A DNA stretch of 64,000 bases from Bemisia tabaci (taxonomy: Eukaryota; Arthropoda; Insecta; Hemiptera; Aleyrodidae). Under the pieces are notes generated by a model. The model searched no databases. It was not told the DNA's origin and saw only the letters and a program-made list of their open reading frames with translations. Within the stretch, counting starts at the first letter, position 1, and the number at the start of each line of letters is the position of its first letter. Made by a program: the position numbers and the translations under genes. Positions 48,370 through 58,302 of the stretch are shown here, one piece after another. The stretch is taken from positions 1,178,001 through 1,242,000 of the forward strand of contig NC_092797.1 in assembly GCF_918797505.1 (NCBI RefSeq), in the 5' to 3' direction.

Positions 48370-51300
48370 CTAAAAAGAAAAAATTAAGCGATGGAAAAAA
48401 GAAGTTATGATTTTAAAAGGGACTTGCTGCTATTATTTAGCGCAGGCCCAGGCACACAGAAATGATACTGAATTTCTGAAAATCAGTGAAGGCATCATTT
48501 CAAGAACTTCTTTGGAAGCAATATTTTATTTGCTATTGAGCTTCAATTAAATTCGCGTAGTTTGTGATAAGAGCTGAGAGGGGCAGGGGGGTTTCAAAAG
48601 GCCGGATGGAATTTAAAATGATGCTCTATCACTGCTTACGCAGATTAGTTTCTCATCATTTGTTGTTGACAAACCTCTAAAACTTTCAGCAAGATTTTTA
48701 AGTGCTCTCCATGGCAAATGATTCGGATTCAATTACAACAACCAACGAGGCTCAATATGGTCTTAAATGATTTTGTCTCAGAGGCCTTTTTCACTTCTTT
48801 ATTTGCATTTTAAAAGGAATCCAAGCGATTTAGGGGAAAAAACTACCCCAACTTTACGCTGCTAGGCTTCAGTCTCAAAAATCAATTCCCTTTCAATGCA
48901 ATTAAAAGCAGGGAGTGATAGGAGGCTTGAAAAGATCTAAAACTGTTCACAAAAATAACAGGAGAGCAGGAGAAAAAAACCCTTTAAAACTTCCACGCAC
49001 AACTTATAGGTCCTGTGACCTTGTACTCTTTGCAAGAATGACACTGAGATGAGTTTTACTCAATACGTTTGCTTAATTATTTATTTTCCTAACTCTTTCA
49101 TCGGTAATGTTTTTTTTTATTTTGAGCCAAAGCAGAAAGATAACACAAACTTACAGATTCCTCGGTACTTCCACCTTTACCGCCTTGAGAAGCTCTGCCT
49201 TTGGGCAAGACTGCAGGTTTTGGTGGGAAGATAAAGTCAAGAATAAAGACTAGGATCTAGAGAGAAAACAAAAAAAAAAGTTACTTTATGATGAAGAACA
49301 CAGGAGGATGATTTTATTGAAAGACGTTAAAAAAAGTGTGCAAGTGTACATGAGATTCATTCTTTTTTCACATTTCTATCTGTGACTTATTTCGATCATG
49401 GCGGTTTCCCAAAGGAGTCAAACGCTGAGAACAGTAATTCTGGGAATGTCTGTCTTCTAAGTATGAGTGAATACCGTGCACATGTAAGTGTCGGTGTTCC
49501 TTTATCAAAGTTTCCTCGAAAAATGGATTTCAGCCAGGAATTTCCCAGAAAACTTGTAAAGCACAGGAACAGGAAATTTCTTACTTTGTTCCATATACAA
49601 GGGGCTTGCAGGTTTTAGAGGCAAATTAAAATTTGGCCATAAAAGAGCTAAATATATTGATAAAATGCTAACGGTTGTTTACTTTTGACCGTTATGATTA
49701 ACTGAGCGATTATTGTTTCTGCATACTATGCAGCTATCGCCAAACAGAAAATGATTAAATACCAGCTCATTTGCAGGCATTTGAGCCTCCTTTTGAAGAT
49801 ATAATATTTATCTTGCTTGGAATGAGAAGCTTTAGAAGCAGATTAAAATTAATTAGAAGCTTACCAAACCAAGCAAAGCTCCAATAAAGATGGTTCCAAA
49901 AGCAAACATTAAGTAAGAGCACCAAATTGGCACACCATACTCCTCTGTGAGTTGTGTATGCACCATCTAAAACCAAACAGAAATGACATATTTTTGTATC
50001 AATAAAATTAACTTATGTACCTACATTCTTAGGTATTATAACAAAAAAATTCATAAAGATAAAAAATGAGCCCAAATGTAGACAATTTCCTTCCTACTAG
50101 AACGCTGAGTGTACTGTCTTGAGCTGGAGACCTCGACTTCATTTTCTATGAATTTTTCATTTTCGAAATTTGCCTGCGTTTATCTTGACTCCAAAATTTC
50201 TAAATTGTCCGACTTTCCTAGACTTTTTCTTGAACTTGGATCATCGCATCCTTGTAGATTCTTTTCCCCGTTTTGCTAAACATGGACTTTCTCCAAAGTG
50301 TAGACAAAGTCTTCATTCCTATAGATTCACATTCAAGGAAAAGGCACTTGGTAGTTGTTCAAGCTCACATATAGGGCACTGGCTCAAGTTGCTGAGTTGT
50401 CCTACGATTCACGTAATTTCCTGACATTACCTGTAAATTCCCTGACTTTCCAGGTTTTCCAGACAGCCAAAAACCCTACAAAATATTTGAGTGTAGGTAG
50501 TTGAATTTATGAGAGCTTTGTTTTCCAGACCAACTTCAACTTAAAAAGAAAGGAGAGAAAGAAGCAAAAGACATGAACCATAACAAAACTGCTGTAGATC
50601 ATACCAAGTAGCTCACATTTAGCCACACAGGCAGATATTTGTCAACTCAGAGGGCCATGGTCAGAAGTACCACGTACTATGCATACACCCCTAACTCATA
50701 ATGTGCACTGCTGCTCCGTTACATGCTGAATAAGATATGCCTGTGTTCCCAGATGTTGCTCAGGCTTAGCAAACAGTACAGGAAAAGTTTAAAATATTTT
50801 CCCATGTAGCGGCAAATTTCTGGCAGGGTCCATGTCCATGTCCATGTCCATGTTGGACAAGTGGTGAGATCCACCCTTTCCATCCTCATGTTTCCAGGGT
50901 GTCTACTTAAGCTGGCTGCCACAAAATCAGTGCTTGTACAGTACTTTTTCAGCTTCCCCCCCCCCCCCCAAAAAAAAAAGTCACTGCCGCAACAGAAAAA
51001 TTCAGTACTTTTTCAGTACCTTCCTGTGATGAAACACGGAATTGACGAGCGAATGGAGGCAAAAATAACATAGCCATGAAATTCGAAGCTCATTGGTGGC
51101 CTGAAGATCACCTGGCTGCACAAGGAAGATTTAGTGGGCAAGTACTGCACTTAAAATCAGTGCTCAATGGACAGTATACTTCCCACAATGTCTTAAAAAA
51201 CTTGCGTGGCATGAAATTAAAGAATTTTGAACTTTCTTGCAGAATTTCAGTAGTTTTCAGATCAGTAGAAACCTTGTATTTTATAGCATGATACACAAAA

Positions 51301-54300
51301 AAACCCGTGACTCACCCTTAAAATTTGAGAGAGCCTGAAGAATTTGGCGACAGCTGACATCTGTAAGGATGCAGGTGATTTCCAGAATGGTATAGCATCT
51401 ACCTGCTCCCATTTCTTCTGCTCTATGAAGGTCATGAAGGCTTCCTTATCACGGGAACCTTTATATTGTCTAAATTCCCCATTTAAGACACTGGAAACAA
51501 ATGGAATGACGAGATTAAGCACATACAAACATAGTGGGAAAGGTTAGGGGCCATTCATAAAGTGTGCTCTGAGGAAACCTGGGACCTGAGGAAAAGAGAG
51601 CTTGAAGGCGAGTTGCCAAATTTTTTAAAGGAGCAACAACAGGAAGTTTTGGTTAGAATTATAGATTTTTAGTTTTTGATGCTGAGGAATGTAATTGATC
51701 AGCAATGAAAGAAATGAAATGAAAATGTTACAGACCACCTATCTGAACATAATTTTAAGCATAAATTTTTAGGACGAAAATAGGATATTCCAGAGTCCAT
51801 AACTCATTCCTCTTTTAGCTGAAGCGATGGAATTTACCGTATCGTGATATCTTACTGGAATTTGATACTTTTCTCGGTAAAGTATTAAAGTAGATGGTGG
51901 AGGCTTTCCAACTTACTGAAAGATGGATGGCAGAGCTGTGACCATGAATCTTCCACTCAATCCCGGAGACTTGGTGACATCTACTTGCCCAACTTTGATG
52001 TCTAAATCTCGGCTCCAAGACGCGAATTCTTCCCACTGTGTTTGTAATGCTTGACAGGCAGGGCACCAGGGTGCAAAACTGAAAAATTGAAATACTTTTT
52101 AGTACAGCTGAAACAATTTAATTAAGTAGGTTAAATTTAATATTGATAAGGAAACAAATCTGAGGGAGTGAATCATCGACTGTTAATCAAGGATATCTCT
52201 TCACACAACTATTCATCCAATACAATTAAGGGGCTTTCATCTGGATGAAATGCAATGAAAGCTAAAATTGCCTACCAAGAAAAGAAATACAGAAAACATT
52301 ATCTAGATTTTCACTTTACTTACTTTCCATCATTTTTTCTCTTTCCTAATGATCTCAGCACTTTCATTCTCCTCTTACATTTTTTTCACCTATACTTAGT
52401 TCTCTTTGAGTAAGAGGGAGGAGGATGGGTACCTCATAGGGCAATAGTGGCGACGACTGTTGAGCAAACTTTTAAAAGAACTCTTCAATTTCAAAAAGAC
52501 AACGCTCGAAAAACTGTTATAGTTCATTAGGAAACCCTTTTAGGCAATATTTTTATGTAAAATTTACAATCGGTAAAATTTAGGTAAAAAAATTGTTAAA
52601 AAAACTCTTAGAATATCAGCTGTAGTTTTTCACAGCTAAAAATGTTTAAGAGAAATGTTAAAAAACTACAGTAATATTTTGAGAGTTTTTTTAAACACTT
52701 TTCCCCTTAAATTATACTTCTTGTAAATTTTACTTAAATAAAATAGCCAAAAAGGGTTTTCTACTACTTACGAAAATTTTAACAGCTTTTTGAAAAGTCT
52801 TTGAGGAATGTTTGAAAAAGTCATTGCTACTAGAGATAAACTCCTTTTAGTGATCTGATCACTAATTCTATCTAACAAGTCCAAAAAGGCACTATGTTCA
52901 TTCAAGCATTGATTCACTTGCCACATCAAAGGCATCTGTAATGTATAAATTAGCTTCCTTTGATGATGTTGGCAAAGGATCCAAATAAGACATTGAGACC
53001 AGTGTGGTAACCTGGAGGTGGGTAGATAAGAAGGACCTGCCGAAGGTTTCCAAAACAATGCGCGTCCGATTCATCTTCTGTATTTTCCTGTCATCACCAA
53101 CTGAAATTAATTAATAGTGCAGCGCAAAGGTTCATTTTTAGGGTCCCATGGGCCTATAAGTTATAAAATGTGGGAGATGTCTTAATCTTGTCGTCTTGAT
53201 GTCTAGAATCAGAATTCCGATGCTGTCATTCTCAATGTTCAAAAAGTCACCTCCTAAAGAAGATGGCGGCCAAAATCACCTCCGTGGGTATGATAGTAAC
53301 AAAAACAACCCAATTGCCTCACTGAGTTGTAGATCCCTGTGTATTTTTGGTTGTAGAACTCAAAACTGCAGTCCAAAATTCACTCGGACCATCTTAGAGG
53401 CTGCAATTCTATGATGGCGGCCAAAGTTGAGCCAAAAATGGGGTGAGGGACAAATGCTCCTCGAAGTGCCAAGTAGGGTGTCGAGTAGTGTGGTGAAAAT
53501 GAAGTTAAATTCACATTATTGGGGCACGGAGGGGCTCTAGGTCCCAAAATGGCGGCAAAAGTGGCTGACACTTGTGGTAAAAAATTCTGAATAGTTAAGT
53601 TACGTTATGATATATCGATTCCATGTACTTTTGGTCGTAGAATTAAAATACGTTGTTTGAAATTATCTCTGACCTCATGTGGAGCCCGAAATCTAAGATG
53701 GCGCCCAAATTTGGCTCTAAATTTGATGATGGAGGGGCATCAAGTCCTCATAATGGCGTGTCTGGTGTCTTTTCTATCACTAATCGACCCACAGGATGAA
53801 ATTTGCGCCTGCACTATAACCTCACTTCCATTAACAGGAAAAGAAATTTCAAGGAGTAAAAAGTATTGACAGACAAAACTTGACTAAGGTAACATATATT
53901 GAGATAGAATCTTATCTTTACATTAAATTTATCTCTTTTGGCTCATTTCGCTCCAATATTCTTTTAATTTTAATTTATCACTTTATTACTAAGTAGGCAG
54001 AGCTAATAAAGTAGACATACCAGTCCCGTTCTTCTCGTTTCTTTCGAATGGACAAAGAAATCAATGATAAATCGGTTGATGGGTTTAGTGGTTCAGTGTA
54101 AAGCATCAGAAGAGGTAAAAAGGAGAATGAGTACATAATATAAAACTAGGGAAAATAATATGATCTTCCAACTGTGCTTACGATTTCCTTTTTAGATGCT
54201 TATTAAGTCAAAAAATACAGCAATGTGGAAAGGCGTGCCTTATAGAGACTTTGATGAAATATCTATTACACTATCAAAATTTATAGAATGAAGCACACAA

Positions 54301-54636
54301 GTGAGTTTTACCGAAGATGTCAAGATGCTTCATGCTCATGTGGAGGTGATCGTTTCCAGTGGATCATTTTAGGACCCCTGGACATAAGAAATTACCATCC
54401 ACATTGGTGAGAATACCTGTAAACTTAGCAACTCATTTAAGAGGTCTCAATAATTGTTCAACGTTAAAATAAAAAAGAACTGCAAGTACTTACAACTCGA
54501 CCATCCATTCTCCTGTCAGCATAGACTCCCAGTTATCTTCATTTAGCTGTAATATTTGTGTTTTTGCAAGACCGGTGTGTTCACTTAAACTAACTAAAAT
54601 AAAGAAGAAAAAGTACTGCCAATTAAACAGGGCCAT
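48274..54636 (-). CDS. Tmx1: TMX1-type thioredoxin-related transmembrane protein (six exons, complete)
   Basis: Joined in transcription order: 54636-54494, 52078-51917, 51490-51316, 49966-49865, 49256-49155, 48369-48274; 259 codons plus TGA, all GT-AG and phase-consistent. A signal peptide (residues 1-24, FFFFILVSL core) precedes a thioredoxin domain with FFAPWCPAC (Cys53-Cys56), VDVTKSPGLSGRF and cis-Pro98 in TALP. A linker follows, then one membrane segment (about 174-204) and an acidic then basic tail ending KKRKARKAD. CPAC, GLSGRF and the juxtamembrane GVPIWCSY motif match TMX1 rather than TMX2, TMX3 or TMX4. The family catalyses disulfide exchange in the ER lumen, preferring membrane-bound clients; the tail faces the cytosol. 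The start is the first in-frame ATG and sits just before the hydrophobic core. Human TMX1 has 280 residues. The gene converges on shep. Confidence 0.92.
48370..49154 (-). other. Tmx1: Tmx1 intron (785 bp)
   Basis: Nothing recognised inside. Confidence 0.8.
49155..49256 (-). CDS. Tmx1: Tmx1 exon: end of transmembrane segment and cytosolic tail
   Basis: 34 codons: ILVFILDFIFPPKP completes the span, followed by a Gly/Lys/Ser-rich linker ending STEES. It lies between CTCTCTAG and GTAAGT. Confidence 0.9.
49257..49864 (-). other. Tmx1: Tmx1 intron (608 bp)
   Basis: Nothing recognised inside. Confidence 0.8.
49865..49966 (-). CDS. Tmx1: Tmx1 exon: first part of transmembrane segment
   Basis: 34 codons, phase 0 at both ends. 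LTEEYGVPIWCSYLMFAFGT leads into IFIGALLGL, the single membrane span of TMX1. The acceptor is TTTTAG and the donor GTAAGC. Confidence 0.92.
49967..51315 (-). other. Tmx1: Tmx1 intron with repeats (1.35 kb)
   Basis: Contains a CCATGT hexamer repeated about four times at 50830-50853, a C9/A-run at 50948-50980, and a fragment of the CAGGGTGTCTAC / CAGTACTTTTTCAG repeat at about 50895-51025, related to 943-1252. Confidence 0.7.
51316..51490 (-). CDS. Tmx1: Tmx1 exon: end of thioredoxin domain and lumenal linker
   Basis: Encodes NGEFRQYKGSRDKEAFMTFI then EQKKWEQVDAIPFW and MSAVAKFFRLSQILR. This matches the corresponding stretch of TMX1 (DGEFRRYQGPR type). It ends at GTGAGT in phase 0. Confidence 0.92.
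51491..51916 (-). other. Tmx1: Tmx1 intron (426 bp)
   Basis: Nothing recognised inside. Confidence 0.8.
51917..52078 (-). CDS. Tmx1: Tmx1 exon: CPAC active site
   Basis: It contains APWCPACQALQTQWEEF and KVGQVDVTKSPGLSGRF, and ends TALPSIF plus two bases of His102. The acceptor is TTTTCAG and the donor GTAAGT. All catalytic residues of a thioredoxin domain (both Cys and cis-Pro) are present. Confidence 0.93.
52450..52800. mobile_element. AT-rich foldback element
   Basis: Palindromic arms (TTTTAAAAGAACTCTT..., GTAAAATTTAC..., AACTCTTAGAATATCAGCTGTAG and inverses). Related sequence flanks the element at 55792-56765 (about 55610-55790 and 56780-56920). Confidence 0.5.
53255..53770. repeat. degenerate tandem repeat with ATGGCGGCCAAA motifs
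   Basis: AAGATGGCGGCCAAA-like motifs recur near 53262, 53412, 53545 and 53694. TGTGTATTTTTGGTTGTAGAA recurs as TGTACTTTTGGTCGTAGAA, implying an old unit of about 280-290 bp. Both strands give only short chance frames. Confidence 0.55.
54494..54636 (-). CDS. Tmx1: Tmx1 exon: signal peptide and start of thioredoxin fold
   Basis: It encodes MALFNWQYFFFFILVSL through LTGEWMVE plus two bases of Phe48, then GTAAGT. The open frame continues upstream without an ATG, so the start is unambiguous. Likely 5'UTR acceptors sit at TTTTTGAAG or TCATCTAG on the minus strand, about 50-80 bases upstream. Confidence 0.9.
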
Positions 54637-54750
54637 GACTTGATAATTCTTACGTATTAGCGAAAAGCCGAGTCGAAGATCCAAGTAACTAGATGAAACT
54701 TCAAACTTCAAAAACACACAAAAAATAAATTACAGAACACAGAGACAGAA

Positions 54751-54930
54751 TAGAGTACCTATAAAGACAGAGTATGGCCATTTCTGTTCCGGTTTTTCAT
54801 TGGTCGCAAGCGAATAGGCTGACACATGCTGACACTAGAGTCCCTGCTGACACGATACTCTTAGGGCCGTAAATAAACAAACAAAATGGCTGTTATCAGC
54901 AAGCAAGATTGAGGTTATGCACATCTTACA
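54751..54930. mobile_element. truncated copy of the GAGTNCCTTTATAGACAG element
   Basis: TAGAGTACCTATAAAGACAG, then GAGTATGGCCATTTCTGT..., GGGCCGTAAATAAACAAACA and TATCAGCAAGCAAG match the inverse of the right half of 16661-17082. The other half is missing. Confidence 0.7.
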
Positions 54931-54952
54931 TCTATGGAACGTCGTTTGGGAC

Positions 54953-55281
54953 CATAGAGTACATAGAGTCGTAATGTAAATGGGAGAGCTGGCGCCATGT
55001 TCTGCTCGACGAATTCCGAGCCCGGTGTGCGCCGAGTTCGGGTCGCTTTTTCGATACATTTTCGATCCAAAATGGCGGTGTGGAATACATGGTAATTCCT
55101 ATCTCCGTTGTTGTTGTTGTTGTTGTCATCGGATGACCGGGTACCTGTGTATCGCAAACAATCGATTATGTATCGAAAAAGTGACCCGGCGTCACACAGG
55201 AGTCTCGGAATTCGGGACATGGAAAATGCTTAAAAGTGGCGCCAGCTCTCCCAATTACATTACGACTCTATGTACTCTATG
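54953..55281. mobile_element. hAT-type MITE, 329 bp, CATAGAGTACATAGA ends
   Basis: Terminal inverted repeats CATAGAGTACATAGAGTCGT are followed by AATGTAAATGGGAGAGCTGG, with the inverse at the right end. A perfect 8-bp target duplication TTTGGGAC (54945-54952 and 55282-55289) marks it as hAT-type. It contains a GTT triplet run (55103-55126). A diverged copy is at 24199-24494. Confidence 0.88.
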
Positions 55282-55791
55282 TTTGGGACTTTACATAAAC
55301 AGCACTCTCGCTCGTAAATGCGAAGACAGCGGTGAGACAATATTACGTCAGGAGGGACTTTAGCCTACGTCACCCAATATCGCGTTGCCAGTTGACATCA
55401 TAATAATGGAATTATAAATGAATTTGATTCTTTTCAAATTAGTTTATTGATTATATTTAATAATTCACTCGTCGGATTTTGTTTCGTATACATTTTCTCT
55501 CAACGCGTTTTTCCTGATTTCTTTATGTTTATAATAATGAGAATTATGCTGTTGAATAATGATGTAACGGTATTTTAGTGATCTAAATAACAACTACCCC
55601 ACTAGCAATGACCTGCTTTTAAAACATTCTTCAAAAACTCTAAAAATTAGTTTTTGGCTATTTTTTTAAAATAAAATTTAAGAGAAAAATAGGGTTTAAA
55701 AAAACCCTCAAAATATCACTGTTGATTTATAACATATTTTGCAAACATTTTTAGCTTTGAAAAACTACGTTGATATTTAAGAGTTTCTATG

Positions 55792-56765
55792 TAGGGGAGA
55801 CCGGGGCTATGTTGACCAGATTTTTTGAAAACTTGTGTCTGAAGAAACAGAAGAATAGAATGCCATTTCTTTGATGCTCTAATCCTTGAGCATACAGTGT
55901 AAAATTAAAATCAACTGAAAACATTGTACAAAATACTTTAATTTTGTGAGTTTCATGCGTTTTTATAAGAAAATCCATTTTGGTCAACATAGCCCCTGCT
56001 TGGGGCTATATTGGCCACCCCCGGGGCTAAGTGAGCCACCTGTAAGGAAGCTATGTTAACCTTGTTCAGTTGATTGTAATTGCACTTAAAAAGCTTAGTA
56101 TTATGCCCTTACACTTATCTTTCGTAATGTTTGTAAAACTCAATACCTTTGGAGCTGAAAATTTAAAAATAAAAAAAAAAAATTTTAGAGAACAGTATCA
56201 AATTTAATAAGTGAGTTGGCGTGAAAAGCAACTTAAAAAATAATAAGAAGATCTACTTCTCCACTAAATAGGACCGTTTTAAACTCAAAGAGAATGGATT
56301 TGAAACCTTACGCAAAAAAAAGTATAAAATGTATGTCTTCTTAGTAGGTCAACATAGCCCCAGAAAAATGGTCCACATAGCCCCGATCGAGGTTACCTCA
56401 AATCAAAGTCATCCAACTAAGAAACAAGGAGTCAAAAGCCATAAATCCATACACTAAAATCAAAGGAAAGGGGTCTACTTCAAATAGAAACAAAGATTAA
56501 TAAGATACAAAATAAATACTCGCCACAGCAAACAAAATTCAAAATTAAAAAAATCGCGTTTTCGGGCTATTTTCGAAGGTAAACAAGAATGTTACAGCAC
56601 AGAGCATAACAGAGGGGGACACCATCGATGTTGATATTTTAAATTGTTAGTCTACATCGCTGCCAACCTTTTTGCTCATCAAAACATCAAATTTACATTT
56701 TCCTCTACAAAATTCTCACGATGGTTATCATAGCCCCGTGGCCAACATAACCCCGGTCTCCCCTA
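55792..56765. mobile_element. TA-flanked element with repeated GGGGCTATGTTGACC motifs, 974 bp
   Basis: The ends TAGGGGAGACCGGGGCTATG and inverse GGTCTCCCCTA include the TA dinucleotide on each side. At least five further copies of the GGGGCTATGTTGACC-type motif occur inside in both orientations (near 55980, 56003, 56020, 56348, 56370). Non-autonomous; superfamily uncertain, Tc1/mariner-like by its TA. Confidence 0.75.
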
Positions 56766-57055
56766 AGTAATCACATTTTTCTTTACCTACATTTTACTAT
56801 GCTCGTAAATTTTGCTTAAAAACTAGCCAAAACGGTATTCCTAATAAGAGAACTTTAACAGGTTTTTTAAGAGTGGTCATTTTTAAATTTAAGAGTTATT
56901 TTCTAAAAGTTTTTTTAATAGCAGCCGATTGATACCAGAGTAATGCGATTTTCTGCAGAAACGATGCCTTCGCACCGATTCATCAAAATTACCATAGAAT
57001 ATACGAACAGTATAAAGTTTTTAAAATCCCCTGAAAAATTGCTAAAAATCACCAG

Positions 57056-57202
57056 CTATTGTCACTTCTGTGACTGATATTATAAGTCACAACAGGAGAC
57101 ATTTCACTTAGGCCCCCCGTTTAACACTCACGTAATAAGGCATGGCAGTATAGATCCAATATCTGTTGTGACTTATAATATCAGTCACAGAAGTGACAAT
57201 AG
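57056..57202. mobile_element. 147-bp element with perfect 40-bp inverted repeats
   Basis: The arms CTATTGTCACTTCTGTGACT... and inverse are identical over 40 bp, leaving a 67-bp unique middle. No transposase and no obvious target duplication. Perfect arms suggest a recent insertion or gene-converted palindrome. Confidence 0.8.
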
Positions 57203-58302
57203 TTTTGTCAGTGAGCTGTATGTTCTTTGATTTGCCTCAGAATTTTGGTGTGGATTTTTACAAAAGCTCTATCAAACTTTGAGTCATTTTATGGCACTCC
57301 AAAACCTGCCTTATGTCAATAAAAAAACTGCCAGGAAGTATTTAAAAATTTAATTGCTGGGCATGTACACAGTCTTCGTGACTGAAATTCAATTTTATAC
57401 GGTGCAAAATACGCGTCCGATTTTAGAGATTATTGAAAGATCATCAATTAAATCACCGCCAAAACCAATGACGATTATTTATCCACCGGCCAGTCGTAGA
57501 ACGGAAATAATAATAATCTGATAGAGAAAATTACAGCTGGCAACGTAGGAATAACTTCGAGGCGGGATCAGTAATGTCCCAACTGGGTTTTATTGGTAAA
57601 GTCCCCAGTGACGTAGTTTAGTCCCAGAGAACTGCGTTCAGAGTAGCGTAGAGGTTATGATTCAATAAAGTCCCAAACGACGTTCCATACTTACATCCTC
57701 CTGTGATAAAGGTAAAAGGCGATTAAGGTTAATCTTCAGCTGTAGTTCCGAAAAAAATCCACCACGTCGCGCTGCTAAAATCCGACTCCGAAATCAGTGA
57801 TTATTTAAATATCACAATAGGTATCTTAAATTCTAAGACTCATAAGTTCTAGCAGCATACGTCTGGAATCCTTAGAAACAAACGCGAGCTTTGAAAGTCT
57901 AATAGTAAAAGCTGTAAATTGATCCCAGTTTCTCTTACGGGATATCTGTAAGTGCGAGAGAGACAGCTCACGGTGGGAGAGAGATATCTGCCAACTGCTG
58001 AGAGCGATCAAGCGCGATTGGTCGCATCAAGGTCATCATGCTTAACCCTACTTTTTTCTGGGATCAAATTGCAGAGCTTCAGAAATGACTTTTCACGTTG
58101 TTTTTAGGGTCAATAGGAAGAAGAATGTTATAGCTAGAACTTATTTATCTTCGATTTAAACAGAAATTCCTTCAACTTTTATAAAAGCTCAAGGACTCAC
58201 GTGGAGCTGTACGGACTCTAAAACACAGCGGTGGCGCCCCCTGCGCGGAGAAATTTCTTACTTCACGCAGCTGTAGATAAACCTTAAACAATGTTTTCGT
58301 GA

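Larger units (their letters stand above)
52079..54493 (-). other. Tmx1: Tmx1 first coding intron, repeat-bearing (2.4 kb)
   Basis: Contains an AT-rich foldback at about 52450-52800 and a degenerate tandem repeat at 53255-53770. Confidence 0.7.
54637..58302. other. transposon-rich region upstream of the Tmx1 start codon
   Basis: Probably the Tmx1 5'UTR intron and promoter region, filled by elements at 54751-55281, 55792-56765 and 57056-57202. On the minus strand, AGGAGGAT followed by GTAAGT (cut after 57695) is a good donor for a noncoding first exon, but this is inference. Confidence 0.5.

Noticed and set aside
52768..53058. 96-residue minus-strand open frame in a Tmx1 intron
   Set aside because: It starts in sequence of the AT-rich foldback, shows no known motif, and splicing it in would break the verified TMX1 exon phases.
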